A DNA stretch of 64,000 nucleotides from Rhizobiaceae bacterium (lineage in GTDB: Bacteria; Pseudomonadota; Alphaproteobacteria; Rhizobiales; Rhizobiaceae): positions 186,001 through 250,000 of the forward strand of contig JABABQ010000062.1 in the NCBI GenBank assembly GCA_014238155.1, in the 5' to 3' direction. The stretch's first letter is position 1. Each line of letters begins with the position of its first letter. The notes beneath the pieces are model-generated. The model ran no database searches and was not told where the DNA came from. It saw only the letters and a list, made by a program, of their open reading frames with translations. Made by a program: the position numbers and the translations under genes. Below, piece after piece: positions 1 through 9,500 of the stretch.

Positions 1-1244
1 GCACCAATGAAAAGGGCGAAAAACGGGAGTTTACCAAAGCAACTCTGGAACCGCCGCTGGGCAGTGGTCCATATAAAATCGCCAAATTCAACGCCGGGTC
101 CGATATCTTTTATGAAAGAGTGAAGGATTACTGGGCCAAAGACACGCCGACCCGCAAGGGGCGGTACAATTTCGACACCCGCCGTTACACCTATTTCAAG
201 GATTCCAATTCCATCTGGGAAGCTTTCAAGAAAGGCGGTTTTGGTGATATTCGCGTCGAAAATCGGGCAGAATACTGGGCTCGACGGTATAATTTTCCGG
301 CGTTTGAATCAGGCGATGTTAAAAAGATCGAAATAGCTGATTCATCGGGTTATCCGATGCAGGCGTGGGTGTTAAATACGCGGCGCCCGCAATTTCAAGA
401 CCGTTTGGTGCGCAAGGCATTGGTCTGGGCGATGAATTTTGAACAGATGAACAAAAACCTGTTCTTTGATCAATATTCCCGCGTCCAGTCTTATTTCGGT
501 GGTACGGAATTGCAGGCCACCGGGCTGCCAAAGGGGCGGGAGCTGGAAATTCTGACCGAATATAAGGGCCGCATTCCCGACGAAATATTTACAGATGAAT
601 TCGCCCTGCCGGTCTATGAGACCCGCCGCGATGAACGCAAGTTTCTCAAAGTAGCTTTTGATCTGTTGCAGGAGGCGGGTTGGAAAAGTCAGGGAGGCAA
701 GCTGGTCAACGCAAAGGGTGAGCAATTTGAGCTGGAACTTCTCGGCTATTCTCCCGCCAGCGAGAAGACCAATGCGCCTTGGTTAAAGGCCCTGCAGCGC
801 CTTGGCATTGATGCGACATTCCGCATTGTTGATACGTCGCAATATGTCGCCCGCATCGGGGCATTTGACTACGATGTTGCCTCCCTTGTCACCATGCAGT
901 CTCAGTCGCCGGGCAATGAACAGCGCGAGTACTGGTCTTCCGGCGCCGCCGATCAGGATGGATCGCGCAATTATATGGGCGCCAAAGACCCGGTTCTCGA
1001 TGAATTGGTGGAGCGACTGATCTATGCCAAGGACCGGGCCGAACTGGTGTCATTGACCAATGCGCTCGATAGGGTCTTGCTGTTTGGCTATTACACGGTG
1101 CCGCAATGGTATCTGAACAAAGATCGGGTGGCATTCTGGGACAAGTTTGGACGACCACCAACCCAGACATATCGTGGCCTCGACGCAGAAAGTTGGTGGA
1201 TTGATCCGCAAAAGGAAGCCGCACTCAACGCAAAACTCAAATAG
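1..1244 (+). CDS. Peptide ABC transporter substrate-binding protein, family 5 (YejA-like), 5' truncated
   Basis: C-terminal 413 residues of a periplasmic solute-binding protein family 5 (SBP_bac_5) protein. The open frame runs from position 3 through the window edge, so the true start lies outside; the GTG at 120 is internal. The family hallmark 'LGSGPYKI' falls near position 57-80, upstream of that GTG. The protein ends with the 'AESWWIDPQKE' type tail typical of YejA-like proteins. It delivers oligopeptides to the YejBEF permease in the inner membrane. A second, paralogous binding protein follows 16 bases after the stop, then yejBEF on the same strand, so one operon is likely. The substrate cannot be read from sequence; Yej systems elsewhere import peptides, including microcin C. 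Confidence 0.93.
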   Translation, partial: TNEKGEKREFTKATLEPPLGSGPYKIAKFNAGSDIFYERVKDYWAKDTPTRKGRYNFDTRRYTYFKDSNSIWEAFKKGGFGDIRVENRAEYWARRYNFPAFESGDVKKIEIADSSGYPMQAWVLNTRRPQFQDRLVRKALVWAMNFEQMNKNLFFDQYSRVQSYFGGTELQATGLPKGRELEILTEYKGRIPDEIFTDEFALPVYETRRDERKFLKVAFDLLQEAGWKSQGGKLVNAKGEQFELELLGYSPASEKTNAPWLKALQRLGIDATFRIVDTSQYVARIGAFDYDVASLVTMQSQSPGNEQREYWSSGAADQDGSRNYMGAKDPVLDELVERLIYAKDRAELVSLTNALDRVLLFGYYTVPQWYLNKDRVAFWDKFGRPPTQTYRGLDAESWWIDPQKEAALNAKLK

Positions 1245-1260
1245 TCATTGGAGCGTTAAT

Positions 1261-3132
1261 TTGCTAACTCGCAGAACCTTTGGAAAGTTGTCCGCCGCGA
1301 CCATGTTGGCCGGCCCATTGGCGTCAATGCCGAATGTTTCACTGGCTGGCAATCCAACGAGCCAACCTTTGCACGGGCTTTCGGCGTTTGGAGAGCTGAA
1401 ATATGGCCCGGATTACAGCCACTTTGAATTCGTCAATCCGGATGCCCCCAAAGGCGGGACTTTCAATTTTGGCATATCCAGTTGGGGATATAATCAAAAT
1501 CCTCAGACTTTTGACACTCTCAACACTTTCGTTCTGAAAGGCAATGCGCCACCGCGCATGGAATTGTGTTTCGATGCGTTGATGGTGCGGGCGGTGGATG
1601 AGCCGACGGCGATCTATGGACAACTGGCCGAAACGGTGGAAATTTCCGAAGACCGTAATTCCTATACATTCAAGTTACGCCCTGAGGCCAAATGGCATGA
1701 TGGCACGGTTGTGACTGCAGATGATGTGGCCTTTTCCTATGAGCTTTTGAAAAAGGACGGACACCCGGAAATAGGCATTGTGCTGGCCAACCTTGAAAGC
1801 GCCCAATCCACTGGCGCTGATACTGTGGTGCTGGCGTTTAACGGCAAACAGTCTGACCGGTCAATATTGACAGTCGCCACAATGCCGGTTCTGTCGAAGG
1901 CCTATTACAGCGCTTATGATTTCCTGGCATCAACCATGGAACCACCCCAATCGTCCGGCCCCTATCGTGTCAAACGGACGAAGGTGGGAACATTCATCGA
2001 ATATGAGCGGGTTGAAAATTATTGGGGCAAAGACATGCCATTTGCCCGTGGGCAGAATAATTTCGAGGTGCTTCGGCTGGAGTTTTATCGCGAAAGACAG
2101 GCTGCGTTTGAGGCATTCAAAAAGGGCGTTGTGAATTTCAGGGAAGAATTCACATCCAAGACCTGGGCCACGGAGTATGATTTCCCGGCTGTTCAGGACG
2201 GTCGAGCGATTCAGAAGTTGTTTGACGCTGAGAAGGTCGCCTCGTTCCAGGCCTGGGCGGTTAATCAACGTCGGCAAAAGTTTACCCACCCAAAAACCGT
2301 TCAGGCGATCGGTCATTGTTTCGATTTTGAGTGGACCAACGACAATTTCTTTTTCAATGCCTATCAGCGCAGCCAGTCGTTTTTTGAAAACTCCGAGTTC
2401 AAGGCAATTGGCAAGCCTCAGGGCAAGGAATTGGCATTGTTGAATGGCCTCTCTGCAAACCTGGATGCTTCGGTTTTTGAGGAAGTTCCGTTGCAGCCTG
2501 TATCAGATGGTTCCGGGCGTGACAGAAAATTATTGCGTCGGGCCAGCCAATTACTGGATGAAGCGGGCTGGAAACGCGATGGCTCAAAACTGGTCGATGA
2601 CAAAGGTGTACAACTGGCAGTTGAGTTTTTGATTCGGTCGCCGACATTTGAGCGAATTTTGGGAAAATTTGTCGCCAACATGAAGGCATTGGGAGCTGAT
2701 GCTACGATCAGACTGGTGGATCCAGCTCAATATCAGCAGCGCCTTGATACCTATGATTTCGATATTACGGGCATGGCATTCCGTTTCGGAGCAACGCCGA
2801 CAAGTGAGAGTATGCAGCAGTTTTTCGGTGCGGCAAATGCAGACCGCGAAGGTAATCGTAATTTTGCTGGCATAAAAAGTGCTGCGGTGGATGAGATAAT
2901 TTCCCGCATTGATGATGCTAGCAACCGCGAAGAACTGGCTTTTACATTGCAGGCGCTCGACAGGGTGCTGCGCTCAACCTATAGCTGGATTCCAAACTGG
3001 AAGTCGGCGAATCACCGAATTGCCTATTGGGACATGTTTGGATATCCCGAACCTAAACCAGATTATGCGTTCCCAATAGAAACCTATTGGTGGTTTGATG
3101 AACAAAAGGCCAGGGCGATTGGCAAAGATTGA
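1261..3132 (+). CDS. Peptide ABC transporter substrate-binding protein, family 5 (second copy), Tat signal
   Basis: 623-residue periplasmic binding protein of family 5, paralogous to the preceding one: both share the 'SGPY' region, the 'AFEAFKKG'-like block and the WWxDxQK-type C-terminus. I chose the TTG at 1261, preceded by GGAG at 1250. It starts the peptide at a twin-arginine signal, 'LLTRRTFGKLSAATMLAG', followed by a hydrophobic stretch and a processing site near residue 30. The open frame continues upstream to 1147, but that part overlaps the previous gene and would bury the signal. Export through Tat would mean folding before translocation. It likely works with YejBEF downstream as an alternative or additional receptor. 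Confidence 0.92.
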   Translation: MLTRRTFGKLSAATMLAGPLASMPNVSLAGNPTSQPLHGLSAFGELKYGPDYSHFEFVNPDAPKGGTFNFGISSWGYNQNPQTFDTLNTFVLKGNAPPRMELCFDALMVRAVDEPTAIYGQLAETVEISEDRNSYTFKLRPEAKWHDGTVVTADDVAFSYELLKKDGHPEIGIVLANLESAQSTGADTVVLAFNGKQSDRSILTVATMPVLSKAYYSAYDFLASTMEPPQSSGPYRVKRTKVGTFIEYERVENYWGKDMPFARGQNNFEVLRLEFYRERQAAFEAFKKGVVNFREEFTSKTWATEYDFPAVQDGRAIQKLFDAEKVASFQAWAVNQRRQKFTHPKTVQAIGHCFDFEWTNDNFFFNAYQRSQSFFENSEFKAIGKPQGKELALLNGLSANLDASVFEEVPLQPVSDGSGRDRKLLRRASQLLDEAGWKRDGSKLVDDKGVQLAVEFLIRSPTFERILGKFVANMKALGADATIRLVDPAQYQQRLDTYDFDITGMAFRFGATPTSESMQQFFGAANADREGNRNFAGIKSAAVDEIISRIDDASNREELAFTLQALDRVLRSTYSWIPNWKSANHRIAYWDMFGYPEPKPDYAFPIETYWWFDEQKARAIGKD

Positions 3133-3193
3133 GGAAATACTGGCTTGATCGTGCACCGTTTCATTAAATTCCGGCAGGAGACTTAGCCACAAT

Positions 3194-4309
3194 ATGGGCG
3201 CCTATATTGCACGACGATTGTTGCTGATGATCCCAACTTTGTTCGGCATCATGTTGCTGAGTTTTACGGTCATCCAGTTTGCGCCAGGCGGGCCGGTGGA
3301 GCAGGTCATTGCGCAGCTTACCGGGCAGGGGGGCGATGCAACCGACCGCATATCCGGTGGAGGTGGAGATTTTCAGGGTGGAGATGATTCCGCTCAGACC
3401 AGCACCGAGGGTGGTGGAGGGTCGTCCAAATATCGCGGTTCACAGGGGCTCGACCCGGAATTCATCAAGAAGCTGGAACAGCAATTCGGCTTTGATAAGC
3501 CGGCCCATGAACGTTTCGCCAAAATGATCTGGGACTATGCGCGATTTGATTTTGGAGAGAGCTATTTCCGCTCTATCTCGGTGCTCGATCTGATCAAGGA
3601 AAAAATGCCGGTATCGATATCGCTCGGCCTGTGGATCATGCTGATCTCCTATGTGATCTCGATCCCGCTGGGGATTCGAAAGGCGGTCAAAGATGGCTCG
3701 GCCTTTGATGTGTGGACCAGCGGCGTGATCATCATCGCCTATGCTGTTCCGGGGTTTCTCGTGGCGGTGATGCTGATGGTGTTTTTTGCCGGCGGATCAT
3801 TTCTTGACTGGTTTCCGCTGCGGGGTCTGACTTCCGACAATTTTGACGAATTGTCCTTGTGGGGCAAAATCGTCGACTATTTCTGGCATTTAACGCTGCC
3901 ACTGATTGCGCTTTGTCTGGCGGCTTTTGCCACGACAACCTTGCTGACCAAGAACTCGTTTCTCGATGAAATCAAAAAGCAGTATGTGGTCACCGCCCGG
4001 GCCAAAGGTCTGACCGAAAGCCAAGTGCTTTACGGGCACGTTTTTCGCAATGCGATGCTGATCATTATTGCCGGATTTCCAAGTGCTTTTATTTCGGCCT
4101 TCTTTTCCGGGTCGTTGCTGATCGAAGCGATATTTTCTCTTGATGGTCTCGGATTGCTCGGTTTTACCGCCACGCTGCAGCGAGACTATGCTGTGGTCTT
4201 TGCAACACTTTACATATTTGCACTGATGGGCCTGTTGGTGAATTTGGTTTCTGATCTGATGTATACGCTGATAGATCCGCGCATCGACTTTGACAGGCGG
4301 GATGTGTGA
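3194..4309 (+). CDS. yejB: Peptide ABC transporter permease (YejB-like)
   Basis: 371-residue inner-membrane permease of the DppB/OppB family. It has an N-terminal '[16 protein letters not shown]' first membrane helix, a long periplasmic loop, then five further helices. The cytoplasmic EAA-type loop reads '[20 protein letters not shown]' and docks to the ATPase. Residues about 45-90 form a Gly/Asp/Ser-rich insert ('[11 protein letters not shown]', 'EGGGGSS') in the first periplasmic loop, longer than in E. coli YejB. The gene lies 61 bases after the binding protein, and its stop overlaps the ATG of the next permease (TGATG arrangement), indicating translational coupling. Confidence 0.94.
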   Translation: MGAYIARRLLLMIPTLFGIMLLSFTVIQFAPGGPVEQVIAQLTGQGGDATDRISGGGGDFQGGDDSAQTSTEGGGGSSKYRGSQGLDPEFIKKLEQQFGFDKPAHERFAKMIWDYARFDFGESYFRSISVLDLIKEKMPVSISLGLWIMLISYVISIPLGIRKAVKDGSAFDVWTSGVIIIAYAVPGFLVAVMLMVFFAGGSFLDWFPLRGLTSDNFDELSLWGKIVDYFWHLTLPLIALCLAAFATTTLLTKNSFLDEIKKQYVVTARAKGLTESQVLYGHVFRNAMLIIIAGFPSAFISAFFSGSLLIEAIFSLDGLGLLGFTATLQRDYAVVFATLYIFALMGLLVNLVSDLMYTLIDPRIDFDRRDV

Positions 4310-5478
4310 TGACGGTCGCGCAGATGAGCAAGGCGACCGCCAATCCGGTCATAGAAGGAAAACAGTTCGAACGGGTGGGGCCGTTTAAGGTAACGCCACT
4401 GAACCTGCGCCGCTGGCAGAATTTCAAAGCCAATCGACGCGGCTATTGGTCATTATGGATTTTCCTGTTTCTGTTTGTTTTTACAATGTTGGCGGAATTT
4501 ATCGCCAATGACCGTCCTGTCCTGATTTCTTACAAAGGTGAGTTGCTGGCACCGGTATTCTTTGACTATCCGGAAGAGAAATTTGGTGGATTTTTACCGG
4601 TTACCGATTACCGCGACCCGGTCAACATTGAAGAGATCGAAGCCAATGGCTGGATGTTGTGGCCGCCAATTCGGTATTCATATACCACCACCAATGTTGA
4701 TGTGCCCCGGCCGGCTCCTTCGCCTCCAAGCTGGATGATGGAAACCGAAGAAGCCTGCCGCAAATATGACAATGGCGCCCAGGACCCGCTTTGTACCTAT
4801 GGCAACTGGAACTGGTTTGGTACTGATGATCAGGCACGCGATGTTTCAGCGCGGTTGATTTACGGCTTTCGGATTTCTGTCCTGTTTGGGCTGATTCTCA
4901 CCTTGTTTTCTGCCGTTGTCGGCATCAGCGCCGGTGCGGTGCAGGGCTATTATGGCGGTTGGGTAGACTTACTGTTTCAGCGTTTTATTGAAATCTGGAC
5001 AGCAATACCGCTGCTTTATCTGCTGATTATCATATCTTCGGTGTTGCCACCCGGGTTTTGGGTATTGCTCGGCATCATGCTGCTGTTTGCCTGGACCGGC
5101 TTTGTTGGTGTTGTGCGGGCGGAGTTTTTGCGGGCCCGTAACTTTGAATATGTCAATGCGGCTCGAGCATTGGGTGTCGGCAATCGCACGATCATGTTCC
5201 GTCACCTGTTACCCAATGCCATGGTCGCTACCCTGACTTTCATGCCGTTTATCCTGTCAGGATCAATTGGATCGTTGACTGCGCTGGATTTTCTTGGGTT
5301 TGGCCTGCCACCGGGATCCCCGTCGCTCGGGGAGATGGTGCAGCAGGCGAAAAATAACCTTCAGGCTCCCTGGCTGGCGATCATGGCGTTCATCGTCATC
5401 AGCGTCATGCTGTCACTGCTGGTGTTTATCGGCGAAGCGACCCGCGACGCTTTTGATCCGCGCAAAACGTTCAAGTGA
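4309..5478 (+). CDS. yejE: Peptide ABC transporter permease (YejE-like)
   Basis: 389-residue permease of the DppC/OppC family, partner of the YejB-like protein. The ATG at 4309 overlaps the yejB stop codon; a GTG one codon earlier is possible. The N-terminus is cytoplasmic and contains 'RRWQNFKANRRGYWSLWIF', the usual OppC_N entry helix. A large periplasmic domain (residues about 65-165) precedes the transport domain, which carries the EAA loop 'YVNAARALGVGNRTIMFRHL' near residue 282. The long periplasmic domain is characteristic of YejE as opposed to DppC. The next gene starts 8 bases after the stop. Confidence 0.94.
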   Translation: MTVAQMSKATANPVIEGKQFERVGPFKVTPLNLRRWQNFKANRRGYWSLWIFLFLFVFTMLAEFIANDRPVLISYKGELLAPVFFDYPEEKFGGFLPVTDYRDPVNIEEIEANGWMLWPPIRYSYTTTNVDVPRPAPSPPSWMMETEEACRKYDNGAQDPLCTYGNWNWFGTDDQARDVSARLIYGFRISVLFGLILTLFSAVVGISAGAVQGYYGGWVDLLFQRFIEIWTAIPLLYLLIIISSVLPPGFWVLLGIMLLFAWTGFVGVVRAEFLRARNFEYVNAARALGVGNRTIMFRHLLPNAMVATLTFMPFILSGSIGSLTALDFLGFGLPPGSPSLGEMVQQAKNNLQAPWLAIMAFIVISVMLSLLVFIGEATRDAFDPRKTFK

Positions 5479-5486
5479 GGCAGTTG

Positions 5487-7133
5487 ATGACCGATAGTCC
5501 CGATCAATCGCCACGGTTGCTCTCCGTCAGGAATTTGTCGGTCGACTTTACCGTTTCCGGGATCACGACAAATGCCGTTGACCGTGTCTCGTTCCACATC
5601 AACCAGGGGGAAACGGTTGCATTGGTTGGGGAATCGGGATCGGGCAAAAGCGTCACAGCGCTTTCAGTATTGAAACTGCTGCCCTATCCATCGGCCAGCC
5701 ATCCCTCAGGTAAGGTCGAGTTTAAAGGCGAGGATCTGTTGGATTCCGATGAACGTGATCTGCGGCGTGTCCGAGGTGACGACATCACCATGATTTTTCA
5801 GGAGCCGATGACATCGCTCAATCCATTGCACACGATCGAGCGGCAGATAGGTGAAATTTTATCTCTGCATCAGGGCATGGGAGAAAAACAGGCGCGGGAA
5901 AAAACGCTGGAATTACTGAATCAGGTCGGTATCCGTGAACCTGAAAAGCGCCTTGGTGCCTATCCGCATCAACTTTCAGGCGGCCAGCGTCAACGGGTGA
6001 TGATTGCCATGTCATTGGCCAATGAACCGGAATTGCTGATTGCCGATGAACCGACCACCGCGCTGGACGTAACGGTGCAGGCACAAATTCTGGAATTGCT
6101 GAACGAGTTAAAAAGCCAACGCGGTTTGTCGATGCTGTTTATAACCCATGACCTGGGCATTGTCCGCAAATTTGCCGACCGCGTTTGTGTGATGACCAAA
6201 GGCAAGATTGTTGAACAGGGCCCGACTGCCGAGATCTTCAATAATCCGCAGCACGCATACACCAAACACCTGCTTGAGGCCGAGCCCAAGGGTGACCCAC
6301 CACCGGCAGATGATTCAGCCCCGGTTGTAATCGAGGGGGGTGATGTAAAAGTCTGGTTCCCGATCAAAGCCGGATTTCTTCGCCGCACCGTGGATTATGT
6401 GAAGGCGGTGGACGGCATTGATCTGAAACTGCGAGCCGGTCAGACATTGGGTGTTGTTGGCGAATCCGGTTCAGGAAAAACCACTCTGGGGCTGGCGCTG
6501 ACCCGGATGATATCGTCTGAAGGCCAGATCGGTTTTGTCGGCAAGGACATCGGCACCTATTCCTTCAACGAGATGAAGCCGCTGCGCAGCGCCATGCAGA
6601 TTGTGTTTCAGGATCCCTATGGTTCCCTGTCACCGCGCATGTCAATCGCCGAGATTGTTGCGGAAGGCATGCATATTCACATGCCCAGTTTAAGTCGTGC
6701 TGAAGTTGATGATGTGGTGGCATCAGTGCTGCAGGAAGTTGGCCTTGATCCAGCAACCCGCCACCGCTACCCGCACGAGTTTTCCGGAGGCCAAAGGCAG
6801 CGCATAGCAATTGCACGGGCGATGGTTCTGGAACCAAAATTTGTCATGCTGGACGAACCAACCTCGGCTCTGGATATGAGTGTTCAGGCACAGGTGGTGG
6901 AGCTATTGCTGCGGTTGCAGGAAGAACGAAATCTTGCCTATCTGTTTATCAGCCACGATTTGAAAGTTGTGCGAGCGTTGGCAAATGATGTGATTGTTAT
7001 GCGCCTCGGCAAGGTTGTCGAACAAGGCTCGGCAACCCAGATTTTCGACGATCCGCAGACCGACTATACCAAGGCACTGATGGCAGCGGCCTTTGACCTG
7101 GAGACAGCACCATCCGGAATTGTCAATCAGTGA
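5487..7133 (+). CDS. yejF: Peptide ABC transporter ATPase with two nucleotide-binding domains (YejF-like)
   Basis: 548-residue ATPase with two fused ABC domains. The first has Walker A 'GESGSGKSVT' (about residue 49), signature 'LSGGQRQRV' and 'LLIADEPTTALD'. The second has Walker A 'GESGSGKTTL' (about 326), signature 'FSGGQRQRI' and 'VMLDEPTSALD'. Each ends in an oligopeptide-type C-terminal region. I chose the ATG at 5487 because GAGG at 5477-5480 sits 6 bases upstream; a GTG at 5475 overlaps the yejE stop. The protein powers peptide import through the YejB/YejE pair. It is the last gene of the operon; no clear terminator hairpin follows before the next gene at 7245. Confidence 0.95.
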   Translation: MTDSPDQSPRLLSVRNLSVDFTVSGITTNAVDRVSFHINQGETVALVGESGSGKSVTALSVLKLLPYPSASHPSGKVEFKGEDLLDSDERDLRRVRGDDITMIFQEPMTSLNPLHTIERQIGEILSLHQGMGEKQAREKTLELLNQVGIREPEKRLGAYPHQLSGGQRQRVMIAMSLANEPELLIADEPTTALDVTVQAQILELLNELKSQRGLSMLFITHDLGIVRKFADRVCVMTKGKIVEQGPTAEIFNNPQHAYTKHLLEAEPKGDPPPADDSAPVVIEGGDVKVWFPIKAGFLRRTVDYVKAVDGIDLKLRAGQTLGVVGESGSGKTTLGLALTRMISSEGQIGFVGKDIGTYSFNEMKPLRSAMQIVFQDPYGSLSPRMSIAEIVAEGMHIHMPSLSRAEVDDVVASVLQEVGLDPATRHRYPHEFSGGQRQRIAIARAMVLEPKFVMLDEPTSALDMSVQAQVVELLLRLQEERNLAYLFISHDLKVVRALANDVIVMRLGKVVEQGSATQIFDDPQTDYTKALMAAAFDLETAPSGIVNQ

Positions 7134-7244
7134 CATCGGACCAGGCTTTGGATTTGGTGGTTCAAACGCCATCGATATAGGTATTGTCATGGTGAAGCTG
7201 ATGTGGTTTGCCAGACATCGCGATCAACTGGTGAAAAATGCGAC

Positions 7245-8204
7245 ATGACGAAACCAGCCATACTATTGGATTTAAAATGGGAAAACCTGACCCTGGACCA
7301 ACCGTTTCGTGAGGCTTTTCCAAATCTGGAAGTACTCAACTGGGCTAAGGATGAAGACCGTCTGGCAGATTTGTCGACAGTGAAATATGCAATTGTCTGG
7401 GCGCCGGAGACAGGCCTTCTGGCCCGCTTTCCCAACCTGGAAGTGATCTTTTCCGTCGGTGCGGGAGTTGATCATATTTTTAGAGATACGGAATTACCGG
7501 ATGTTTCCATTGTGCGGTTTGTCGACCCGATGCTAACCGGCCCGATGGTGGAGTGGGTGGTGTTGCAGGTTCTCATGCAAATGCGCCAGCAACGTCTTTA
7601 TGATGAACAGCAGCGCCAGCATAAATGGCAGGAACTGCCGCAGCCCAGCGCACCGAAATTTCGCATTGGCATTATGGGATTTGGCGAATTGGGACAAGCC
7701 TGTGCTGCCCAACTCAAAGGCTTTGGATTTGCCCTGAACGGCTGGTCACAATCACCGAAAGATGTCGACGGTGTCAGCAGTTTTTGCGGCCAGCAGGAAT
7801 TGCCGGACTTTCTCAAGAATACAGATATTCTGGTTAGCCTGTTGCCACTGACGCAAGAAACCAAAGGTCTGATTGACAGACAGTTGATTGATGGACTTTC
7901 CCGAGAGGGCCCATTTGGCGCACCGATTGTTATCAATGCCGGACGAGGGGGCAGTCAGGTCGAAGCAGATATTCTTGCCGCGCTTCGCGACGGCCGCTTG
8001 CATGGAGCTTCGCTCGATGTATTTGAGGCGGAACCTCTGCCATCCGACAGTCAGTTGTGGGATCAAGACAATCTGATTATCACACCCCATGCGGCAGCGA
8101 TGAGCGACCCATTGGCTCTCGCGGCCCATGTTGCCCATCAAATAAAACGCTACGAAACAGGTCAGGGACTACAATATCTTGTCGATCGCAGCCGCGGATA
8201 CTGA
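7245..8204 (+). CDS. ghrA: D-isomer 2-hydroxyacid dehydrogenase, glyoxylate/hydroxypyruvate reductase A-like
   Basis: 319-residue NAD(P)H-dependent 2-hydroxyacid dehydrogenase, probably reducing glyoxylate or hydroxypyruvate in the cytosol. The Rossmann motif is 'GIMGFGELGQACA'. The catalytic triad is visible: Arg in 'NAGRGGSQVE', Glu in 'VFEAEPLP', His in 'ITPHAAA'. The N-terminal 'FSVGAGVDHIF' block is typical of the GhrA subgroup. I chose the ATG at 7245, with GGTGAAAA upstream; a GTG at 7203 would add 14 residues with no family similarity. It stands between the Yej operon and a convergent gene ending 15 bases away. The exact substrate is inferred from subgroup resemblance only. Confidence 0.9.
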   Translation: MTKPAILLDLKWENLTLDQPFREAFPNLEVLNWAKDEDRLADLSTVKYAIVWAPETGLLARFPNLEVIFSVGAGVDHIFRDTELPDVSIVRFVDPMLTGPMVEWVVLQVLMQMRQQRLYDEQQRQHKWQELPQPSAPKFRIGIMGFGELGQACAAQLKGFGFALNGWSQSPKDVDGVSSFCGQQELPDFLKNTDILVSLLPLTQETKGLIDRQLIDGLSREGPFGAPIVINAGRGGSQVEADILAALRDGRLHGASLDVFEAEPLPSDSQLWDQDNLIITPHAAAMSDPLALAAHVAHQIKRYETGQGLQYLVDRSRGY

Positions 8205-8219
8205 GCCAATATTAATAGT

Positions 8220-9089
8220 TCAGGGACGCCGGACGATTGTTGGCTGTTGATACAGATAACCGATACGCTCAACTGCAGCCTTTAGCGGTTCCAACGTAAC
8301 ATCCATAGAATTGCCATTGGCATGGAGCAGATTTTCGCCATCAGCCATCACACCAACATGACCTTTCCAGAATATCAGGTCACCCCTCAGCAGTTGTTCG
8401 AAATCCAGTGCGATTTCTTTTCCTATGCTCTCGGCCTGCATATCGGAATCGCGCAACACCTGCTTGCCGCAAAGCATCTGGCTCAACCAGACAAGACCGG
8501 AACAGTCGATGCCGAATCCGCTGCTGCCGCCCCACAAATAGGGTGTATGAAGCAATGTTTCTGCAACCGTTACCGGATCGGCTTTCCAGTCATTTATTTT
8601 CATCAGATGACGTGAGACAACTGCACCACCACTGTCTAAAATGGAATAGTCTGTTCCCCGTGTCGTGACCTGGTCAACGACTTTAACTTTCGATCCCATC
8701 GATAAATATCCGATCCGTGGCAGTTTCAGATCGGCATGGCTGTATATAAATGTTCGTGGAGCGGCGATCATATGGGTGGCCGGTGGCAAGTTTTCACCGT
8801 CGCGTGTCAATGTATCTTCGCGAATATATCCGACATATTGATCCGACATTCCCTGCACCCAGGCCCAGCCAGCGGATCGTTCAAAAACCACGACCTCATG
8901 TCCGTGCAGGAATTGAGTTTGCAGTGCTTCGGAACCTGGTTGATCGTAAACATCGGCAAAATGAGCGACCACCCGCGCCGGTTGGCCGCTGACATAATTG
9001 CCCGCTTCAACCCTGTCTTTGAGCCCGATATTCGCAAGATCAACACGATAGGCATTCAAACGTCGGTCAAGAGAAGCGCTACTTGTCAT
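8220..9089 (-). CDS. NlpC/P60 family cell-wall peptidase with SH3-like domains
   Basis: 289-residue peptidoglycan endopeptidase-type protein of the NlpC/P60 (C40) family. Residues about 30-160 form bacterial SH3-like domains. The C-terminal catalytic domain contains the Cys motif 'GIDCSGLVW', the His motif 'GHVGVMADGENLLHANG' and a third polar position. This family cleaves D-Glu/mesoDAP-type bonds in murein peptides. I see no clear signal peptide ('MTSSASLDRRLNAYRVDLAN'), so export is uncertain; it may recycle murein peptides in the cytoplasm. It starts 6 bases after the MarR gene stop and is the third gene in a minus-strand run behind leucyl aminopeptidase, a peptidase pairing common in Rhizobiales. 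Confidence 0.92.
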   Translation of the reverse strand: MTSSASLDRRLNAYRVDLANIGLKDRVEAGNYVSGQPARVVAHFADVYDQPGSEALQTQFLHGHEVVVFERSAGWAWVQGMSDQYVGYIREDTLTRDGENLPPATHMIAAPRTFIYSHADLKLPRIGYLSMGSKVKVVDQVTTRGTDYSILDSGGAVVSRHLMKINDWKADPVTVAETLLHTPYLWGGSSGFGIDCSGLVWLSQMLCGKQVLRDSDMQAESIGKEIALDFEQLLRGDLIFWKGHVGVMADGENLLHANGNSMDVTLEPLKAAVERIGYLYQQPTIVRRP

Positions 9090-9095
9090 ATCATA

Positions 9096-9440
9096 TCAAG
9101 CGGTTTCGATGGCTTCGTTGGCAATCAGATCACCCAGACGTTGCAGATATTCAGCCCCGTCCACAGTGCGCTGAACCAGCACATTGCGACGGTCACGTTC
9201 GTCGCGGCGTCGCGCAACCAATCCCATAATTCCCATTGTATCCAACGCCCGGGTAATCACCGGTTTAGTAACCTCCAATTGGGCGGCAAGGCCACGCACA
9301 GTATGCGGTGGCGGGTCGAGATATACTGTTAGCAAAATGGCCATCTGTCTGGTCGTCAGATCAGGGTCATCATCGCGCACCTGAGCCAACATGGCCTTGT
9401 GCCAAAGATTGAGTGCCTGGCCGGGTTTGAGAATCAACAT
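9096..9440 (-). CDS. MarR family transcriptional regulator
   Basis: 114-residue winged-helix DNA-binding protein. The helix-turn-helix part reads 'VRGLAAQLEVTKPVITRALD' followed by the wing 'RRRDERDRRNVLVQRT', the arrangement of MarR proteins. It is shorter than most MarR members (about 140-150), with reduced N- and C-terminal dimerization helices. It lies between leucyl aminopeptidase and an NlpC/P60 hydrolase on the same strand. That position suggests it belongs to the peptidase operon and may regulate it. The ligand is unknown. Confidence 0.85.
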   Translation of the reverse strand: MLILKPGQALNLWHKAMLAQVRDDDPDLTTRQMAILLTVYLDPPPHTVRGLAAQLEVTKPVITRALDTMGIMGLVARRRDERDRRNVLVQRTVDGAEYLQRLGDLIANEAIETA

Positions 9441-9500
9441 AGCAGCCCAATTCGTTACGGTTCTGGAACAGTATATACCAAAATGGGCTTAACGTGAAGT

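Noticed and set aside
1147-1260. N-terminal extension of the second binding protein (open frame from 1147)
   Set aside because: It overlaps the end of the upstream gene, has no family similarity and would bury the Tat signal that starts at the TTG at 1261.
8736-9332. 198-residue plus-strand open frame
   Set aside because: Antisense to the NlpC/P60 and MarR genes, which have clear family motifs; composition looks like a shadow frame.
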